The translations under genes were made by a program, and so were the position numbers. A stretch of 64,000 nucleotides of DNA. Origin: Methylocystis sp. MJC1 (lineage in GTDB: Bacteria; Pseudomonadota; Alphaproteobacteria; Rhizobiales; Beijerinckiaceae). Location: NCBI RefSeq assembly GCF_026427715.1, contig NZ_CP107558.1:409001-473000 (forward strand), read 5' to 3'. Below the pieces are notes generated by a model. The model was not told the DNA's origin and ran no database searches. It saw nothing but the letters and a program-made list of their open reading frames with translations. This document shows positions 10,363 through 21,640 of the stretch, one piece after another (positions within the stretch are counted from its first letter, which is position 1; each line of letters begins with the position of its first letter).

Positions 10363-10372
10363 CCGGGCCTCT

Positions 10373-11179
10373 ATGAGCTTTCTTACCAACGATGGCTGGG
10401 GCGGAACGACAGCCGACGTCATTATCAGCGTGCGCGACCTCATCGTCGGCTTCGGCGACAAAATCGTGATGAAGGGGCTCGATCTCGACGTCTATCGCGG
10501 CGAGGTGCTCGGCTTTGTCGGCGGTTCGGGGCAGGGAAAGTCCGTGCTGACCCGCGCGATTCTGGGCCTCGTTCCGACCCGCGGCGGCTCCATCCGCATT
10601 TTCGGCAGGGATCGCGACGCGCTGGCGCCGGCCGAAAGGCGGGCGCTCGAGCAGCGCTGGGGCGTTCTGTTCCAGAACGGCGCGCTCTTTTCCGGCCTTA
10701 CGGTGAAGCAGAACATCCAGATGCCGATGCGTGAGACCCGCGATCTCTCGCCCCGGCTGATGGATGAGCTCGCCATGCTCAAGCTGGACCTTGTGGGCTT
10801 GAAACCTGACGCGGCCGACAAATTTCCGTCGGAATTATCGGGCGGCATGGTCAAGCGCGCGGCGCTGGCCCGCGCATTGGCGCTCGACCCTGAGCTCGTC
10901 TTCCTCGATGAACCGACATCCGGCCTCGATCCGATCGGCGCGGCGGAATTTGACGAACTAATTGGGACGCTGCAGAAAACGCTCGGGCTGACGGTGTTCA
11001 TGGTCACCCATGACCTCGACAGTCTTTACGCGATTTGCGACCGGGTCGCGGCGCTCGCCGATGGCAAAGTGATTGCGGCGGGGCCGCTCGAAACCCTGCT
11101 GGAATCGGATCATCCCTGGCTTAGGGCATATTTTCACGGGGCGCGCGGCGGGCGATTCGCCGCGAAAAGCCCCGACTGA
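10373..11179 (+). CDS. mlaF: MlaF-type ABC transporter ATP-binding protein
   Basis: 268 aa from the ATG at 10373, 10 bp after mlaE (the frame is open from 10322, overlapping mlaE). Walker A GGSGQGKSVL, Q-loop LFQNGALFSGLT, signature ELSGGMVKRAALARAL, Walker B LVFLDEPTSGLDP and the switch His in MVTHDLDSL are all present. The NGALFSGLTV region and SGGM signature are typical of MlaF rather than of generic importers. It energises retrograde or anterograde phospholipid transfer with MlaE and MlaD. Confidence 0.94.
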   Translation: MSFLTNDGWGGTTADVIISVRDLIVGFGDKIVMKGLDLDVYRGEVLGFVGGSGQGKSVLTRAILGLVPTRGGSIRIFGRDRDALAPAERRALEQRWGVLFQNGALFSGLTVKQNIQMPMRETRDLSPRLMDELAMLKLDLVGLKPDAADKFPSELSGGMVKRAALARALALDPELVFLDEPTSGLDPIGAAEFDELIGTLQKTLGLTVFMVTHDLDSLYAICDRVAALADGKVIAAGPLETLLESDHPWLRAYFHGARGGRFAAKSPD

Positions 11180-11190
11180 AGAGGACGAAG

Positions 11191-12078
11191 ATGGAAACCC
11201 GCGCCAATTACGCCTTGATCGGTGCCTTCACGCTGGCGACGATTTTTGCGGCCTTCGGTTTCGTCTTCTGGTTCTCGGGACCGAGCCAGGTCGGCAAGCA
11301 GGACGCCTATCAGATCGTCTTTGCGGGGTCGGTTTCCGGGCTCTCGCGCGGGTCTTCTGTCCTTTTCAACGGCGTGAAGGTCGGCGAGGTCACCCACATC
11401 GCCATTTCCGAAAACGATCCCAGCAAGGTCGACGTTCTCGTGAAGATCGACGAGCATACGCCGGTCAAAGCCAATACGCGCGCCCGGCTGGAGACCCGCG
11501 GCTTCACCGGCGTCGCCGACGTGCTGCTGGTCGGCGGCACGCCCGGCGCGCCCGATCTGGTCGCGGAGGAGGGGCAGCACTACCCGCAGATTCAGGCCGA
11601 GCGCTCCGAAAACGTGCAGTCGCTTTCCACTAAGGCCGCCGCGCTGCTCGTGAAGCTCGACACGCTCCTCGATGAAAACAAGGACACCATCCGGGGCACG
11701 CTGAAAAACGCGGAAACTTTCACCAAGACGCTCTCGGACAACTCCGAGCAGATCTCCGCCTTCATTAAGGATGCCGGCGACGCGGCCCATTCATTGAAGC
11801 CCGTCGCGGCGCGGCTCGACCGCTTCCTGGCGGCGGGCGAGCAGACGCTGAAGGCGCTCGACCCCAAGCAGCTCAAGGCGATCACGGGCAACGTCGCCAG
11901 CGCCTCGACAAATATCAAGAATTTCTCGGCGACCGGCCTCAAGCAATATGAGCAGCTGGCGGTCGACGCCCGTAAAGCGATCGACTCGCTCGACCAGGCG
12001 ATCAAATCCATCGAGCGCGATCCCTCGCAGTTCATCTGGGGCCCGTCGCAGACGACGCCGGACTATCGCGCGCGCTGA
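11191..12078 (+). CDS. mlaD: MlaD-type MCE-domain lipid-binding protein
   Basis: 295 aa. METRANYALIGAFTLATIF gives one N-terminal membrane anchor (residues 7-27), followed by an MCE domain around residues 38-115 (IVFAGSVSGLSRGSSVLFNGVKVG is the classic start) and a helical C-terminal part, residues 125-280, with heptad-like spacing. MCE proteins form hexameric rings in the periplasm with a hydrophobic tunnel for lipids, bound to MlaE/MlaF. It starts 11 bp after mlaF. The long helical tail is more like the Mce/YebT/PqiB-type needle builders than the short E. coli MlaD. Confidence 0.93.
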   Translation: METRANYALIGAFTLATIFAAFGFVFWFSGPSQVGKQDAYQIVFAGSVSGLSRGSSVLFNGVKVGEVTHIAISENDPSKVDVLVKIDEHTPVKANTRARLETRGFTGVADVLLVGGTPGAPDLVAEEGQHYPQIQAERSENVQSLSTKAAALLVKLDTLLDENKDTIRGTLKNAETFTKTLSDNSEQISAFIKDAGDAAHSLKPVAARLDRFLAAGEQTLKALDPKQLKAITGNVASASTNIKNFSATGLKQYEQLAVDARKAIDSLDQAIKSIERDPSQFIWGPSQTTPDYRAR

Positions 12079-12200
12079 CCGCCTGGCCTTTGGCCGCCCG
12101 GCATGTGGGCCGGCGCGGCTTTGTCTTCCCGGCCCGCTCGCGCTAGATAAGCCAAAGCCGTGCAGGCTCGGGCGGATAGGCGAAGGGCGGGCGTCCAAGC

Positions 12201-12785
12201 ATGGGGCAGGTGCGCATTTCGATATGGACGCCGGCAAGGCGCGCGTCTTTCGCGGGCCTCGCCTTTCTTGTCGCCGGCTGCGTCGCTCCGACCCGCGAAA
12301 CCTTCGATCTCGCTATGGCGCCTAGCGCTCTGCAGGTTGCGATGGGCGGCCCTGTTCTCGGCGTCAGGGAGCCGACGGCGACGCCGCCGACGAGCTCGGA
12401 GCGCGTGGTCGTGCGCAACGTCGATGGGAGCGTCGCCCTGCTGCCGGACGCGCAATGGTCGCAGCCCCTGCCGCGCCTCCTGCGCGAGCGCATGATCGAG
12501 GCCCTACAGCGCCGCGGCGTCGCTGCTTCGAGGATCGGGTTCGGAAGCAACCGGGCGCTCGCGACCGACATTCGGCGGTTCGAAATCGACGCGGCGCGCA
12601 ATGTCGCTGTCGTGGAGATCGCCGTCTATATCGTGGACGAAAGCAGTGGCGCGACGCGTGCCGGGCACAGCTTCAGCGCGGAGGCGCAGACGCCAGAAAA
12701 TATCGGGTCGGGCGCCGTTTCCGCGCTTGGCCAAGCGGCGGCGCAGGCCCTCGCCAAGATGGCCGATTGGGCGCGCGGGCGCTAG
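12201..12785 (+). CDS. ABC-type transport auxiliary lipoprotein (PqiC/ABC_trans_aux-like)
   Basis: 194 aa. The N-terminus MGQVRISIWTPARRASFAG leads into a hydrophobic run and a lipobox (LVAGC, Cys near residue 27), so it is a predicted lipoprotein. The body fits the auxiliary component found at the end of MCE transporter operons (WSQPLPRLLRERMIEAL, then VEIAVYIVDESSG). PqiC-type proteins dock on the outer membrane and receive the MCE tunnel. It lies 122 bp after mlaD on the same strand. Confidence 0.82.
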   Translation: MGQVRISIWTPARRASFAGLAFLVAGCVAPTRETFDLAMAPSALQVAMGGPVLGVREPTATPPTSSERVVVRNVDGSVALLPDAQWSQPLPRLLRERMIEALQRRGVAASRIGFGSNRALATDIRRFEIDAARNVAVVEIAVYIVDESSGATRAGHSFSAEAQTPENIGSGAVSALGQAAAQALAKMADWARGR

Positions 12786-13003
12786 AAAGAAATCGCGGCA
12801 GGAGCCGGCCCCGGTTTCGCGGGCCCAGCAGGGCGCCTATGAAATGCGCGGAAGTCTTGTTGGGGGCTAGCGCGACAAACGGCCCGATGCTAATCGAACG
12901 CAGCAAAATTCGAGTGTTCGGCGCGGCCGAACGGCGGAAAGCGTTCGGGGTCGCGCCTTTGACGAGACCTCGGGGTTGACCAGGACCAGGGAAGACGGGC
13001 GTC

Positions 13004-13393
13004 ATGGTGAAGATGAGCTTCGACGACACAGCGACACGCTACGGCGCCGAACCGGGCGGCGGCGCGCCGACCAAGGTCAAGATCACCTTCGTCGACTCCA
13101 ACGGCCAGCCCCGCACGGTCGAGGGCGAGGTAGGCTCCACCGTGATGGAAACCGCCCGCCGCAACGACATCCCGGAGATCGCGGCCGAATGCGGCGGCGC
13201 CTGCGCCTGCGCCACCTGCCATGTCTATGTCGACGAGAAATGGGTCGAAAAGGCCGGCAAGCCCTCGCAGATGGAAGAGGACATGCTCGACTTCGCCTTC
13301 GACGTGAAGCCGAATTCCCGCCTGTGCTGCCAGATCACCGTGCGCCCGGAGCTCGACGGGCTGGTCGTGACCACCCCCGCCCAGCAGGGCTGA
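13004..13393 (+). CDS. [2Fe-2S] ferredoxin, adrenodoxin type
   Basis: 129 aa. The ATG at 13004 has a GGAAG Shine-Dalgarno ten bases upstream. Cluster ligands follow the vertebrate/ISC-type pattern: ECGGACACATCHVYV gives C-x5-C-x2-C, with the fourth ligand in RLCCQI. The DMLDFAFDVKPNSRL stretch is the acidic recognition region of this class. It passes single electrons, for example to P450s, ring hydroxylases or the ISC machinery. A ferredoxin-NADP reductase gene follows 470 bp downstream on the same strand and is a likely partner. The N-terminal extension of about 20 residues (Gly/Ala-rich) is unusual but harmless. Confidence 0.93.
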   Translation: MVKMSFDDTATRYGAEPGGGAPTKVKITFVDSNGQPRTVEGEVGSTVMETARRNDIPEIAAECGGACACATCHVYVDEKWVEKAGKPSQMEEDMLDFAFDVKPNSRLCCQITVRPELDGLVVTTPAQQG

Positions 13394-13404
13394 TAAAAGG
13401 GGAT

Positions 13405-13449
13405 CGCGAGCCTTCAGGCTCGCCCTGGAATGCGCGCCTGAAGGCGCGT
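13405..13449. repeat. Two small hairpins, GCGAGCC-TTCA-GGCTCGC type
   Basis: GCGAGCC / GGCTCGC (13406-13412, 13417-13423, loop TTCA) is followed by GCGCGCC / GGCGCG (13432-13448, loop TGAA). Placed directly after the ferredoxin stop, they could terminate it. The first hairpin and its flank resemble the repeat at 37499-37545, so this is also a dispersed element. Confidence 0.55.
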
Positions 13450-13485
13450 GGTCCTGTACGCTCAAATGCCGGGCGTGAACTCTTC

Positions 13486-13611
13486 CCTCCCCTTTACGGG
13501 GAGGGTGGCCCCGCGCAAGCGGGGTCGGGTGGGGTAAGGCCCCACCACGATCGTGGCTGCGCGAACCCCACCCGTCGGCCTTCGGCCGCCGACCTCCCCG
13601 TAAAGGGGAGG
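13486..13611. repeat. 126-bp nested palindromic intergenic element
   Basis: The ends are exact reverse complements of each other (19 bp: 13486-13504 and 13593-13611), and each end is itself nearly palindromic (CTCCCC-TTTA-CGGGGAG). The inside holds further complementary blocks, such as GGGTGGGGT near 13527 against ACCCCACCC near 13564, and GGCC-TTC-GGCC. It carries no coding capacity. It fills most of the 470-bp gap between the ferredoxin and its reductase; the rest (13612-13863) shows no recognised feature. Confidence 0.8.
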
Positions 13612-13860
13612 TAAGGAGGCATACCCACACATCGTCGTTTGCCCCCGGCGTCCCCGCGGCGCGGTTTGGCGTTGCATCTTGCGACGAATGCTATAGACGA
13701 ACGCGAGCGGCGGCGGGTGGCTCATCCGCCGGTCGGCTGGCCGCGTTCGAAAATCCTCCCCGGTTTCTTCGCCAGGCCGTTTCCGACCCGAGAGAGGGTA
13801 TTCGCCCATTCGCCGTCCCAGCGTGCGGCGATGCGCGCCGCCATTGATGTGAGGATTTGA

Positions 13861-14913
<1,053 letters not shown>

Positions 14914-15588
14914 GTGAACGTCGCGGTTCGGGCGCTGGACATTTCGGGCGTTGCGCCCGGGCAATGGTCAGCGCTCGCCGCGTCGCTCGATGACGCAGAG
15001 CGCGCGCGCGCCGCGCGCTTTGCATTTGAAGAAGACCGTCAATCTTACATTGCCGCCCATGCGCTATTGCGGGCGGAACTTTCGAGTCACGCCGACCGCG
15101 CTCCCTCCGATTGGCGCTTTGCGGCGACGGCGCTCGGCAAGCCTTTCCTTCTCGACGCGCCCCGCGATCTGCGTTTCAGCATCACCCACACGCGCGGCAT
15201 GGTGGCGGTCGCCATCACGGAAGGCCTTGAGATCGGGGTCGACGTCGAATCCGAGGATCGGCGCGCGGAAAGCATGAAGCTCGCGGAGCGTTTCTTCGCG
15301 CCGGAGGAAATTGCGCTGCTGCGCGCTGTCGAGGGCGATGCGCGGCGCGAAATGTTTTTCGCCATATGGACGCTCAAAGAGGCGGTGGTGAAGGCCACGG
15401 GCCAGGGGCTCTCCCGCGCGCTCGACAGTTTCGCCGTCTCGCCCGATCCGCCGCGCGTGACGATGCGCGACGAAGAGTGGGGCGCCGACCATTGGCGCCT
15501 CGGCTCATTTCATTTCGCGCTGGCGGCGCAAGGCAACATTACCGCCGATTTCAGCGTAGTGGATGTTGGCTTAACCTTCTCGCAATAG
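14914..15588 (+). CDS. 4'-phosphopantetheinyl transferase, Sfp type
   Basis: 224 aa, starting with GTG immediately after the TAA of the reductase gene (translational coupling likely). Sfp-family motifs: RFSITHTRGMVAVAI, IGVDVESEDRR (Mg-binding Asp/Glu) and FFAIWTLKEAVVKATG (W-x3-KEA-x3-K). It transfers the phosphopantetheine arm from CoA to carrier proteins. Sfp-type enzymes of this length usually modify secondary-metabolite (PKS/NRPS) or other carrier proteins rather than only AcpP. No PKS or NRPS is in the window, so the client is unknown. Confidence 0.92.
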   Translation: MNVAVRALDISGVAPGQWSALAASLDDAERARAARFAFEEDRQSYIAAHALLRAELSSHADRAPSDWRFAATALGKPFLLDAPRDLRFSITHTRGMVAVAITEGLEIGVDVESEDRRAESMKLAERFFAPEEIALLRAVEGDARREMFFAIWTLKEAVVKATGQGLSRALDSFAVSPDPPRVTMRDEEWGADHWRLGSFHFALAAQGNITADFSVVDVGLTFSQ

Positions 15589-15624
15589 GCTCGCGCGCGT
15601 GCCTATCTCATGGAGGGTCACGCG

Positions 15625-16665
15625 ATGAAGAAAGCCCTTTTCAGCCTGTGCCTCGTCTCAGCCTTCGCTTTTTCCGGCCTTTCCGCCAACGCCTGCACGC
15701 GCATCCTTTACGAGACCGGGGCCAAGTCCTACCAAATCGGCCGCACCATGGATTGGATGGTCGACCCCGGAACCGATCTCTGGGCTTTCCCCAAGGGCAT
15801 GGCGCGCGACGGCGGCGTGGGGCAGGGGTCGATCAAATGGACCGCCAAGCACGGCTCGGTCATCAGCTCCTTCTATAATCTCGCGGCCGTCGACGGCATG
15901 AACGACGCCGGGCTCGTCGCCAATGTGCTCTATCTCGTCGAAGCGGATTACGGCGACGCCGCCAAGTCGAAAAAGCCGAAGCTCTCCATCGGCGCCTGGG
16001 CGCAATATGCGCTCGATAATTTCGGCTCTGTGGCCGAGGCCGTGGCGGCGCTGCAGAAGGAGCCTTTCGTCCTGATCGCGCCCGACCTGCCCGACGGCAA
16101 CAAGGCCGGCGCCCATCTCGCCCTCGCCGACGCCTCGGGCGACAGCGCGATTTTCGAATATTTGAACGGCAAGCTCGTCATCCACCATGGCGCGCAATAT
16201 CGGGTGATGACCAACTCACCGAGCTTCGACCAGCAGCTTGCGATCGAGTCATATTGGAAGCACGTCGACGGCGAGAAATTCCTGCCGGGCACGGCCCGCT
16301 CCGCCGACCGTTTCGCGCGCGTGAGCTGGAATCTGAACGCCGCCGCCAAGGAGAAGGACCCGCGCCTCGCCACCGCCACGACCTTCTCGCTGATCCGCGC
16401 CATCTCCGTGCCGCTGGGCATTGCCGATCCCGAACGCCCGAACATCGCCTCGACCATCTGGCGCACGGTCTCTGATCTGGGCGCCAAGCGTTATTATTTC
16501 GAAAGCGCCTACAGCCCGTCGATCTTCTGGGTGGACCTCGACCGGCTGAAGCTGGAGCCGGGCGCAAAGCCCATGAAGCTCGATTTGAGCGGCAAGCCGA
16601 TTTTGTCGGGAGAGGTTTCGGGGAAGTTTGTGGAGGCGGAGGCGTTCAAGTTTTTGGCGAGGTAA
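15625..16665 (+). CDS. Exported linear amide C-N hydrolase (choloylglycine hydrolase family)
   Basis: 346 aa from the ATG at 15625, which has GGAGGG seven bases upstream (an earlier ATG at 15610 has none). A signal peptide ends at ANA, exposing Cys (CTRILYET) as the new N-terminal residue. This is the Ntn-hydrolase arrangement, in which that Cys is the nucleophile. GRTMDW, NLAAVDGMNDAGL and VMTNSPSFDQQL match conserved positions of the choloylglycine/penicillin V acylase family. Location would be periplasmic. In Gram-negative bacteria related enzymes cleave acyl-homoserine lactones or penicillin V; bile salts are unlikely substrates for an environmental alphaproteobacterium. The substrate is not determined. 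Confidence 0.87.
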   Translation: MKKALFSLCLVSAFAFSGLSANACTRILYETGAKSYQIGRTMDWMVDPGTDLWAFPKGMARDGGVGQGSIKWTAKHGSVISSFYNLAAVDGMNDAGLVANVLYLVEADYGDAAKSKKPKLSIGAWAQYALDNFGSVAEAVAALQKEPFVLIAPDLPDGNKAGAHLALADASGDSAIFEYLNGKLVIHHGAQYRVMTNSPSFDQQLAIESYWKHVDGEKFLPGTARSADRFARVSWNLNAAAKEKDPRLATATTFSLIRAISVPLGIADPERPNIASTIWRTVSDLGAKRYYFESAYSPSIFWVDLDRLKLEPGAKPMKLDLSGKPILSGEVSGKFVEAEAFKFLAR

Positions 16666-16871
16666 GGTGGCGCAAGCTCTGAAATCAGGGCCAGTATTGA
16701 CCCTGAGCGGATGTTCGCGAGGCTTCCCGGTATAACCGCGTCGGCGGGTGGAGCGTTGTCGCGCGCCGCTGCCGCCCTAGGTATTTCTCCCAATTGAGCT
16801 CCGCCATAAGCGGCGTAAAGCGTTGTCGGTCCCGGCAATGATATGCCGCAATTACATGCCTTCGGTTCCAA

Positions 16872-17246
16872 ATGCGTCTTGTTCTCGTCGAGTCCGTCTC
16901 GGATAGAGTCCTTGGGGACACGGCCGAGTTTGCCAAAAATTCCGCCGAATGGGTGGAGTGCGCCTTTCGCGAAATAGGCTTTGAGCATCTCGCAGTTGTC
17001 GCTGCGCGGCTTTTCGACGAAAGCCGAGGAAGGTACGGTTGGCTCTACCAATTCGCGTGCTTCGGACGAAAAGAGAATACGAGCTATGAGATCTTCACAG
17101 TAAACGAAGAAGAGGAGGCCGTATTCCGTGCTGACGACTCTTCCGCAATCGGGGCCGTTATGACGCGCTGCGCCTATGTTGGGTTTGTTCGTCGAAAGCC
17201 GCCTGAGCCGGCGAAGGCGCCCTTGCCGATCGCAAGAGCAGCATAG
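16872..17246 (+). CDS. Hypothetical protein, 124 aa
   Basis: The ATG-initiated frame gives a globular-looking product with acidic and aromatic balance (YGWLYQFACFGRK, YEIFTVNEEEEAVF) unlike the Arg/Ala-rich shadow frames elsewhere. No family is recognised. No good Shine-Dalgarno precedes the start. Base composition is lower in GC than the flanking genes, suggesting an acquired or fast-evolving locus. It may be a real small gene of an accessory pocket. Confidence 0.4.
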   Translation: MRLVLVESVSDRVLGDTAEFAKNSAEWVECAFREIGFEHLAVVAARLFDESRGRYGWLYQFACFGRKENTSYEIFTVNEEEEAVFRADDSSAIGAVMTRCAYVGFVRRKPPEPAKAPLPIARAA

Positions 17247-17253
17247 CAGCCGC

Positions 17254-17463
17254 TTAACCCTTCTCGGGGCAACCCGCGGGCTCCTCCTTAGCCTGGTCTT
17301 TTAACGCCCCGTCTAGGGCGAGCTGCAATAACAAAATGGCCATCGCTTTGCTCAGCGGCTCGCAAGTAGCGGCCGCTAGCGAGGTTCGGATCGCTGTTCC
17401 AAGCTCCTGTTGAACGCTGGATTCTAGTCTTCCTGCGTCGTGGTTGTCATTGACGGGCCGCAC
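17254..17463 (-). CDS. Hypothetical protein, about 69 aa
   Basis: Small minus-strand frame. A GTG at 17463 with GGGG upstream gives a soluble helical product (VRPVNDNHDAG..., LSKAMAILLLQLALDGALKDQ). Residue composition is protein-like and no family is recognised. It ends 8 bp from the convergent gene at 16872-17246. Could be spurious. Confidence 0.33.
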   Translation of the reverse strand: MRPVNDNHDAGRLESSVQQELGTAIRTSLAAATCEPLSKAMAILLLQLALDGALKDQAKEEPAGCPEKG

Positions 17464-17533
17464 TGGCGACCCCGATCGTTGAGCGCAGCGAGAGGGCAAG
17501 CGGGGTGCCTTGCCCCCTCGGATGCGAGGCAGC

Positions 17534-17989
17534 TTAGCGCGTCTCTGCGGGCCGGTGATTGTTGGTTATCTCCTCCGGTGGCTGCCAAACCAGGTCAGAA
17601 GAAGCGCTTGGGTTGAGAGCCTGGGTAACTTTGCCCACCTTTCGATAGGCCGATACCGCCATGGATGCGATTTGCCATTCCTGGTCGGTCCAGTTTCTGG
17701 CCTCGGATGCGGTCGAACCCTGCGTCGGGTTTCCCGAAACAGCCTGCGCATTCCTTTCAAGTGACTTCGTGGATGGCTGTGCGGAGCCATAGGCGTTCGG
17801 CGGAACCTGAGCACGGAACCCAGAGTTGGAAGCGGAGGTAGGCTGGCTGATTTGTGCGCCGCTCATCTCTGGAAGGCTCGAAACGGGACGCTTCGTTCCC
17901 ATGCTTCCTAGAATGGCGAGCCCTATGATCGCCAACGCGAGAGCCGGGATACCAACCGCGTGACGGTTGATTTGAGAAAACCGCAGCAT
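17534..17989 (-). CDS. Hypothetical membrane-anchored protein, 151 aa
   Basis: The frame opens at 18073, but the ATG at 17989 is preceded by AGGAG at seven bases, so the product starts MLRFSQINRH. Residues 10-27 form a single hydrophobic segment (VGIPALALAIIGLAILGSM), followed by a Ser/Gln/Pro-rich linker (about 30-90) and a short C-terminal region with an aromatic core (WTDQEWQIASMAVSAYRKVG). The topology suggests a bitopic protein or an uncleaved signal. No family is recognised. Same pocket of unknown genes as its neighbours. Confidence 0.55.
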   Translation of the reverse strand: MLRFSQINRHAVGIPALALAIIGLAILGSMGTKRPVSSLPEMSGAQISQPTSASNSGFRAQVPPNAYGSAQPSTKSLERNAQAVSGNPTQGSTASEARNWTDQEWQIASMAVSAYRKVGKVTQALNPSASSDLVWQPPEEITNNHRPAETR

Positions 17990-18370
17990 GAGCATACTCC
18001 TGAATGCAGGTGGTAGGCTTTGACTTCTCGGATTGAGTTGGAAGTCGCGAAGCGCCGGGACGGCTAGTTCCAAGGCGAGGCGGGGCCGTCCCGGACGACC
18101 TAAAGGAGGCGACCATCCTCCGATTACCGTTTAATCTTTTGAACGAACGGTTGTTTCTTGATCAGTACAAAAATGCAGCAGGTCCCAACAGAGCAATTGT
18201 TTGGAAGGCCAGGGATGGTGCAAGGCCCCGTCCCGTGGTTCGAAGGTCCACTCGGGCGCTGGCGCTTACGGCGCGCTATGCGTGTCACGTTCCGGAGGTG
18301 GGTCGAACGTCTGCTCCTAGCGCATTGCAGAACGCCAATCAGGGCGATGGATGCCAATCGCCGCTTTTCC
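17990..18370. other. Gene-poor interval before the rimP promoter
   Basis: No credible gene is seen in this stretch. Several short frames exist on both strands (for example 18139-18399 plus, 18124-18414 minus) but they are compositionally random and lack ribosome-binding sites. A GGTTCGAAGGTCC near 18238 resembles a tRNA T-loop, but no acceptor or anticodon arm can be folded around it. Confidence 0.5.
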
Positions 18371-19284
<914 letters not shown>

Positions 19285-19286
19285 TA

Positions 19287-20885
19287 ATGGCCGTCAGCGC
19301 CAACCGACTCGAGATTTTGCAGATTGCCGACGCCGTCGCGCGCGAGAAGTCGATCGACCGCACGATCGTCATCGCCTCGATGGAGGATGCGCTGCAAAAG
19401 GCGGCCCGCTCGCGCTATGGCCAGGAGACCGAGGTGCGCGCCGAGATCAATCCGCGCACCGGCGAAGTGCGCTTCTCGCGCCTGCTGCTCGTCGTCGACA
19501 AGGTCGAGAACGACGCCACGCAGATTTCGATCGAGGACGCCCGCAAGCGCAATCCGGCGGCGCAGCCCGGCGACTGGATTTCCGAGACGCTGCCGCCCTT
19601 CGACTTCGGCCGCATCGCCGCGCAGTCGGCCAAGCAGATCATCGTGCAGAAGGTGCGCGAGGCCGAGCGCGACCGGCAATATGAGGAATATAAGGACCGC
19701 ATCGGCGAGATCGTTAACGGCGTCGTCAAGCGCGTCGAATATGGCAATGTGATCATCGATCTTGGCCGCGGCGAGGGCATTATCCGCCGCGACGAGATGA
19801 TCCCGCGCGAGATGTTCCGCCCCGGCGACCGCGTGCGCGCCTATGTCTATGACGTGCGGCGCGAGCAGCGCGGCCCGCAGATCTTCCTGTCGCGCACCCA
19901 TCCGCAATTCATGGCGAAGCTCTTCAAGCAGGAAGTGCCGGAAATCTACGATGGCGTGATCGAGGTGAAGTCGGTCGCCCGCGATCCGGGCTCGCGCGCC
20001 AAGATCGCCGTGGTGTCGCGCGATTCGTCGATCGATCCGGTCGGCGCCTGCGTCGGCATGCGCGGCTCGCGCGTGCAGGCGGTGGTGCAGGAGTTGCAGG
20101 GCGAGCGCATCGACATTATTCCGTGGTCGGCGGACGCCGCGACCTTCATCGTCAATGCGCTGCAGCCGGCGGAAGTGGTGAAGGTGGTTCTCGACGAAGA
20201 TTCTTCGCGCATTGAAGTCGTCGTGCCCGATGACCAATTGTCTCTGGCCATCGGCCGCCGCGGCCAGAATGTGCGTCTCGCCTCTCAGCTGACGGGCTGG
20301 GACATAGACATCATGACCGAGGCCGAAGAGTCGGAGCGCCGCCAGAGAGAATTCGAGGAGCGCACGCGGCTCTTCATGTCGGCGATCGACGTCGACGAGG
20401 TTGTCGGCCGGTTGCTCGCTTCGGAAGGCTTCCGCTCGGTCGAGGAGCTCGCTTACGTCGAGCTTCCCGAGCTCGCAACCATCGAAGGCTTCGACGAGGA
20501 GACGGCGGGCGAGATTCAGATGCGCGCGCGCAATTATCTCGAGCGCGTGGAGCAGGAGAACGAGACCCGCCGCAAGGAAATGGGCGTCTCGGACGAATTG
20601 CGCGAGATCGACGGGATGACCACCGCGATGCTGGTCAGGCTCGGCGAGAACGACGTGAAGACGATGGAAGATTTCGCCGGCTGCGTGCCCGACGATCTCG
20701 TCGGCTGGACCGAGAAGAAGGACGGCGAGACCAAGAAGCACGAAGGCTTCTTCACCGGCATAGAGGTGTCGCGTGAAGAGGCGGAAGCGATGATCATGAC
20801 GGCGCGCGTGTGCGCCGGCTGGATCGAGCAGCCCGTGGAGGCGGTCGACGCCTCCGAGGCGGCTGCCGAGGCGGAGGGCGAATAA
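19287..20885 (+). CDS. nusA: Transcription termination/antitermination factor NusA
   Basis: 532 aa from the ATG at 19287 with GAGGGA upstream. Order: N-terminal RNA polymerase-binding domain (residues 1-130), S1 domain around 135-200 ([21 protein letters not shown]), KH1/KH2 around 205-345 ([39 protein letters not shown]), then C-terminal acidic helical repeats around 350-510 ([20 protein letters not shown] and [21 protein letters not shown]). It modulates pausing, termination and antitermination and binds nascent RNA. Second gene of the operon. Confidence 0.97.
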   Translation: MAVSANRLEILQIADAVAREKSIDRTIVIASMEDALQKAARSRYGQETEVRAEINPRTGEVRFSRLLLVVDKVENDATQISIEDARKRNPAAQPGDWISETLPPFDFGRIAAQSAKQIIVQKVREAERDRQYEEYKDRIGEIVNGVVKRVEYGNVIIDLGRGEGIIRRDEMIPREMFRPGDRVRAYVYDVRREQRGPQIFLSRTHPQFMAKLFKQEVPEIYDGVIEVKSVARDPGSRAKIAVVSRDSSIDPVGACVGMRGSRVQAVVQELQGERIDIIPWSADAATFIVNALQPAEVVKVVLDEDSSRIEVVVPDDQLSLAIGRRGQNVRLASQLTGWDIDIMTEAEESERRQREFEERTRLFMSAIDVDEVVGRLLASEGFRSVEELAYVELPELATIEGFDEETAGEIQMRARNYLERVEQENETRRKEMGVSDELREIDGMTTAMLVRLGENDVKTMEDFAGCVPDDLVGWTEKKDGETKKHEGFFTGIEVSREEAEAMIMTARVCAGWIEQPVEAVDASEAAAEAEGE

Positions 20886-20890
20886 GGATA

Positions 20891-21640
20891 GTGACGGCCT
20901 TGGCGAGAAAAGAAGAGCGCGAGTCCGAGCGGACATGCATCGTCACGCGGCGGCGCGAGCCGCCGGAGGCGATGATCCGCTTCGTGCGCGGGCCCGATGG
21001 GGTCATTGCGCCGGACATTCGCGCGCGCTTGCCGGGGCGGGGGGTCTGGGTGGGCGCGCGCGCCGCGCTCGTGGCCGAGGCCGCCAGGAAACGCATGTTC
21101 GCGCGCAGCCTCAAGGAGCAGGTGGAAACCCCGCCGCAACTCGCCGAGGATGTCGACCGTTTGTTGGAAGCTGATTGCCTGCAGATGCTCGCTATCGTCA
21201 ACAAGGCGGGCGCGGTGACAGCGGGTTTCAACAAAGTCGCGGATTTGCTTGCAAAAGGCCAGGTCTGCCTTGTCGTCGAGGCCAGCGACGGCGGCGCCGA
21301 CGGCAAGCGCAAGCTGCGTCAAAGCGCGCGGCGGGCGGAGAACGGGACGGGGCAGGAAAACGATGGCGTTCCGCCTGTCATAGGCTTATTTACGTCGAGC
21401 CAATTGGATTTGGCTTTAGGTCGCACAAATGTGATACATGCAGCGCTCGCCCCTGGCGGGCCGGGCACGAGTTTTCTTTCGCGCTGCCGCCGACTGGCGA
21501 CTTATAGGGGTGCGACGCTGGACGGCGCGCCCCTCGCAGCGCAGATGCGGGATGAACTGCCGGACGCTGGCGGGCGGCCGGACGAAACTGTGGAAATAAG
21601 TGGGTCGGAAGCGGCCGAGGATCGGAAGCTGGATGAGTGA
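20891..21640 (+). CDS. YlxR/DUF448-family RNA-binding protein with L7Ae-like domain
   Basis: About 249 aa. A GTG at 20891, 5 bp after nusA, is taken as start; TTG at 20900 is an alternative with better spacing to AAGGA. Residues 1-85 carry the YlxR pattern ([38 protein letters not shown]), and residues 90-160 resemble an L7Ae/L30e-type fold ([20 protein letters not shown]). The C-terminal 80 residues are low in conservation. YlxR-type genes sit between nusA and infB in many bacteria; function is thought to be RNA-related or regulatory. The stop overlaps the infB start by 8 bp. Confidence 0.85.
   Translation: MTALARKEERESERTCIVTRRREPPEAMIRFVRGPDGVIAPDIRARLPGRGVWVGARAALVAEAARKRMFARSLKEQVETPPQLAEDVDRLLEADCLQMLAIVNKAGAVTAGFNKVADLLAKGQVCLVVEASDGGADGKRKLRQSARRAENGTGQENDGVPPVIGLFTSSQLDLALGRTNVIHAALAPGGPGTSFLSRCRRLATYRGATLDGAPLAAQMRDELPDAGGRPDETVEISGSEAAEDRKLDE

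Noticed and set aside
18230..18260. tRNA-like T-loop sequence GGTTCGAAGGTCC
   Set aside because: No acceptor stem, D-arm or anticodon arm can be built around it.
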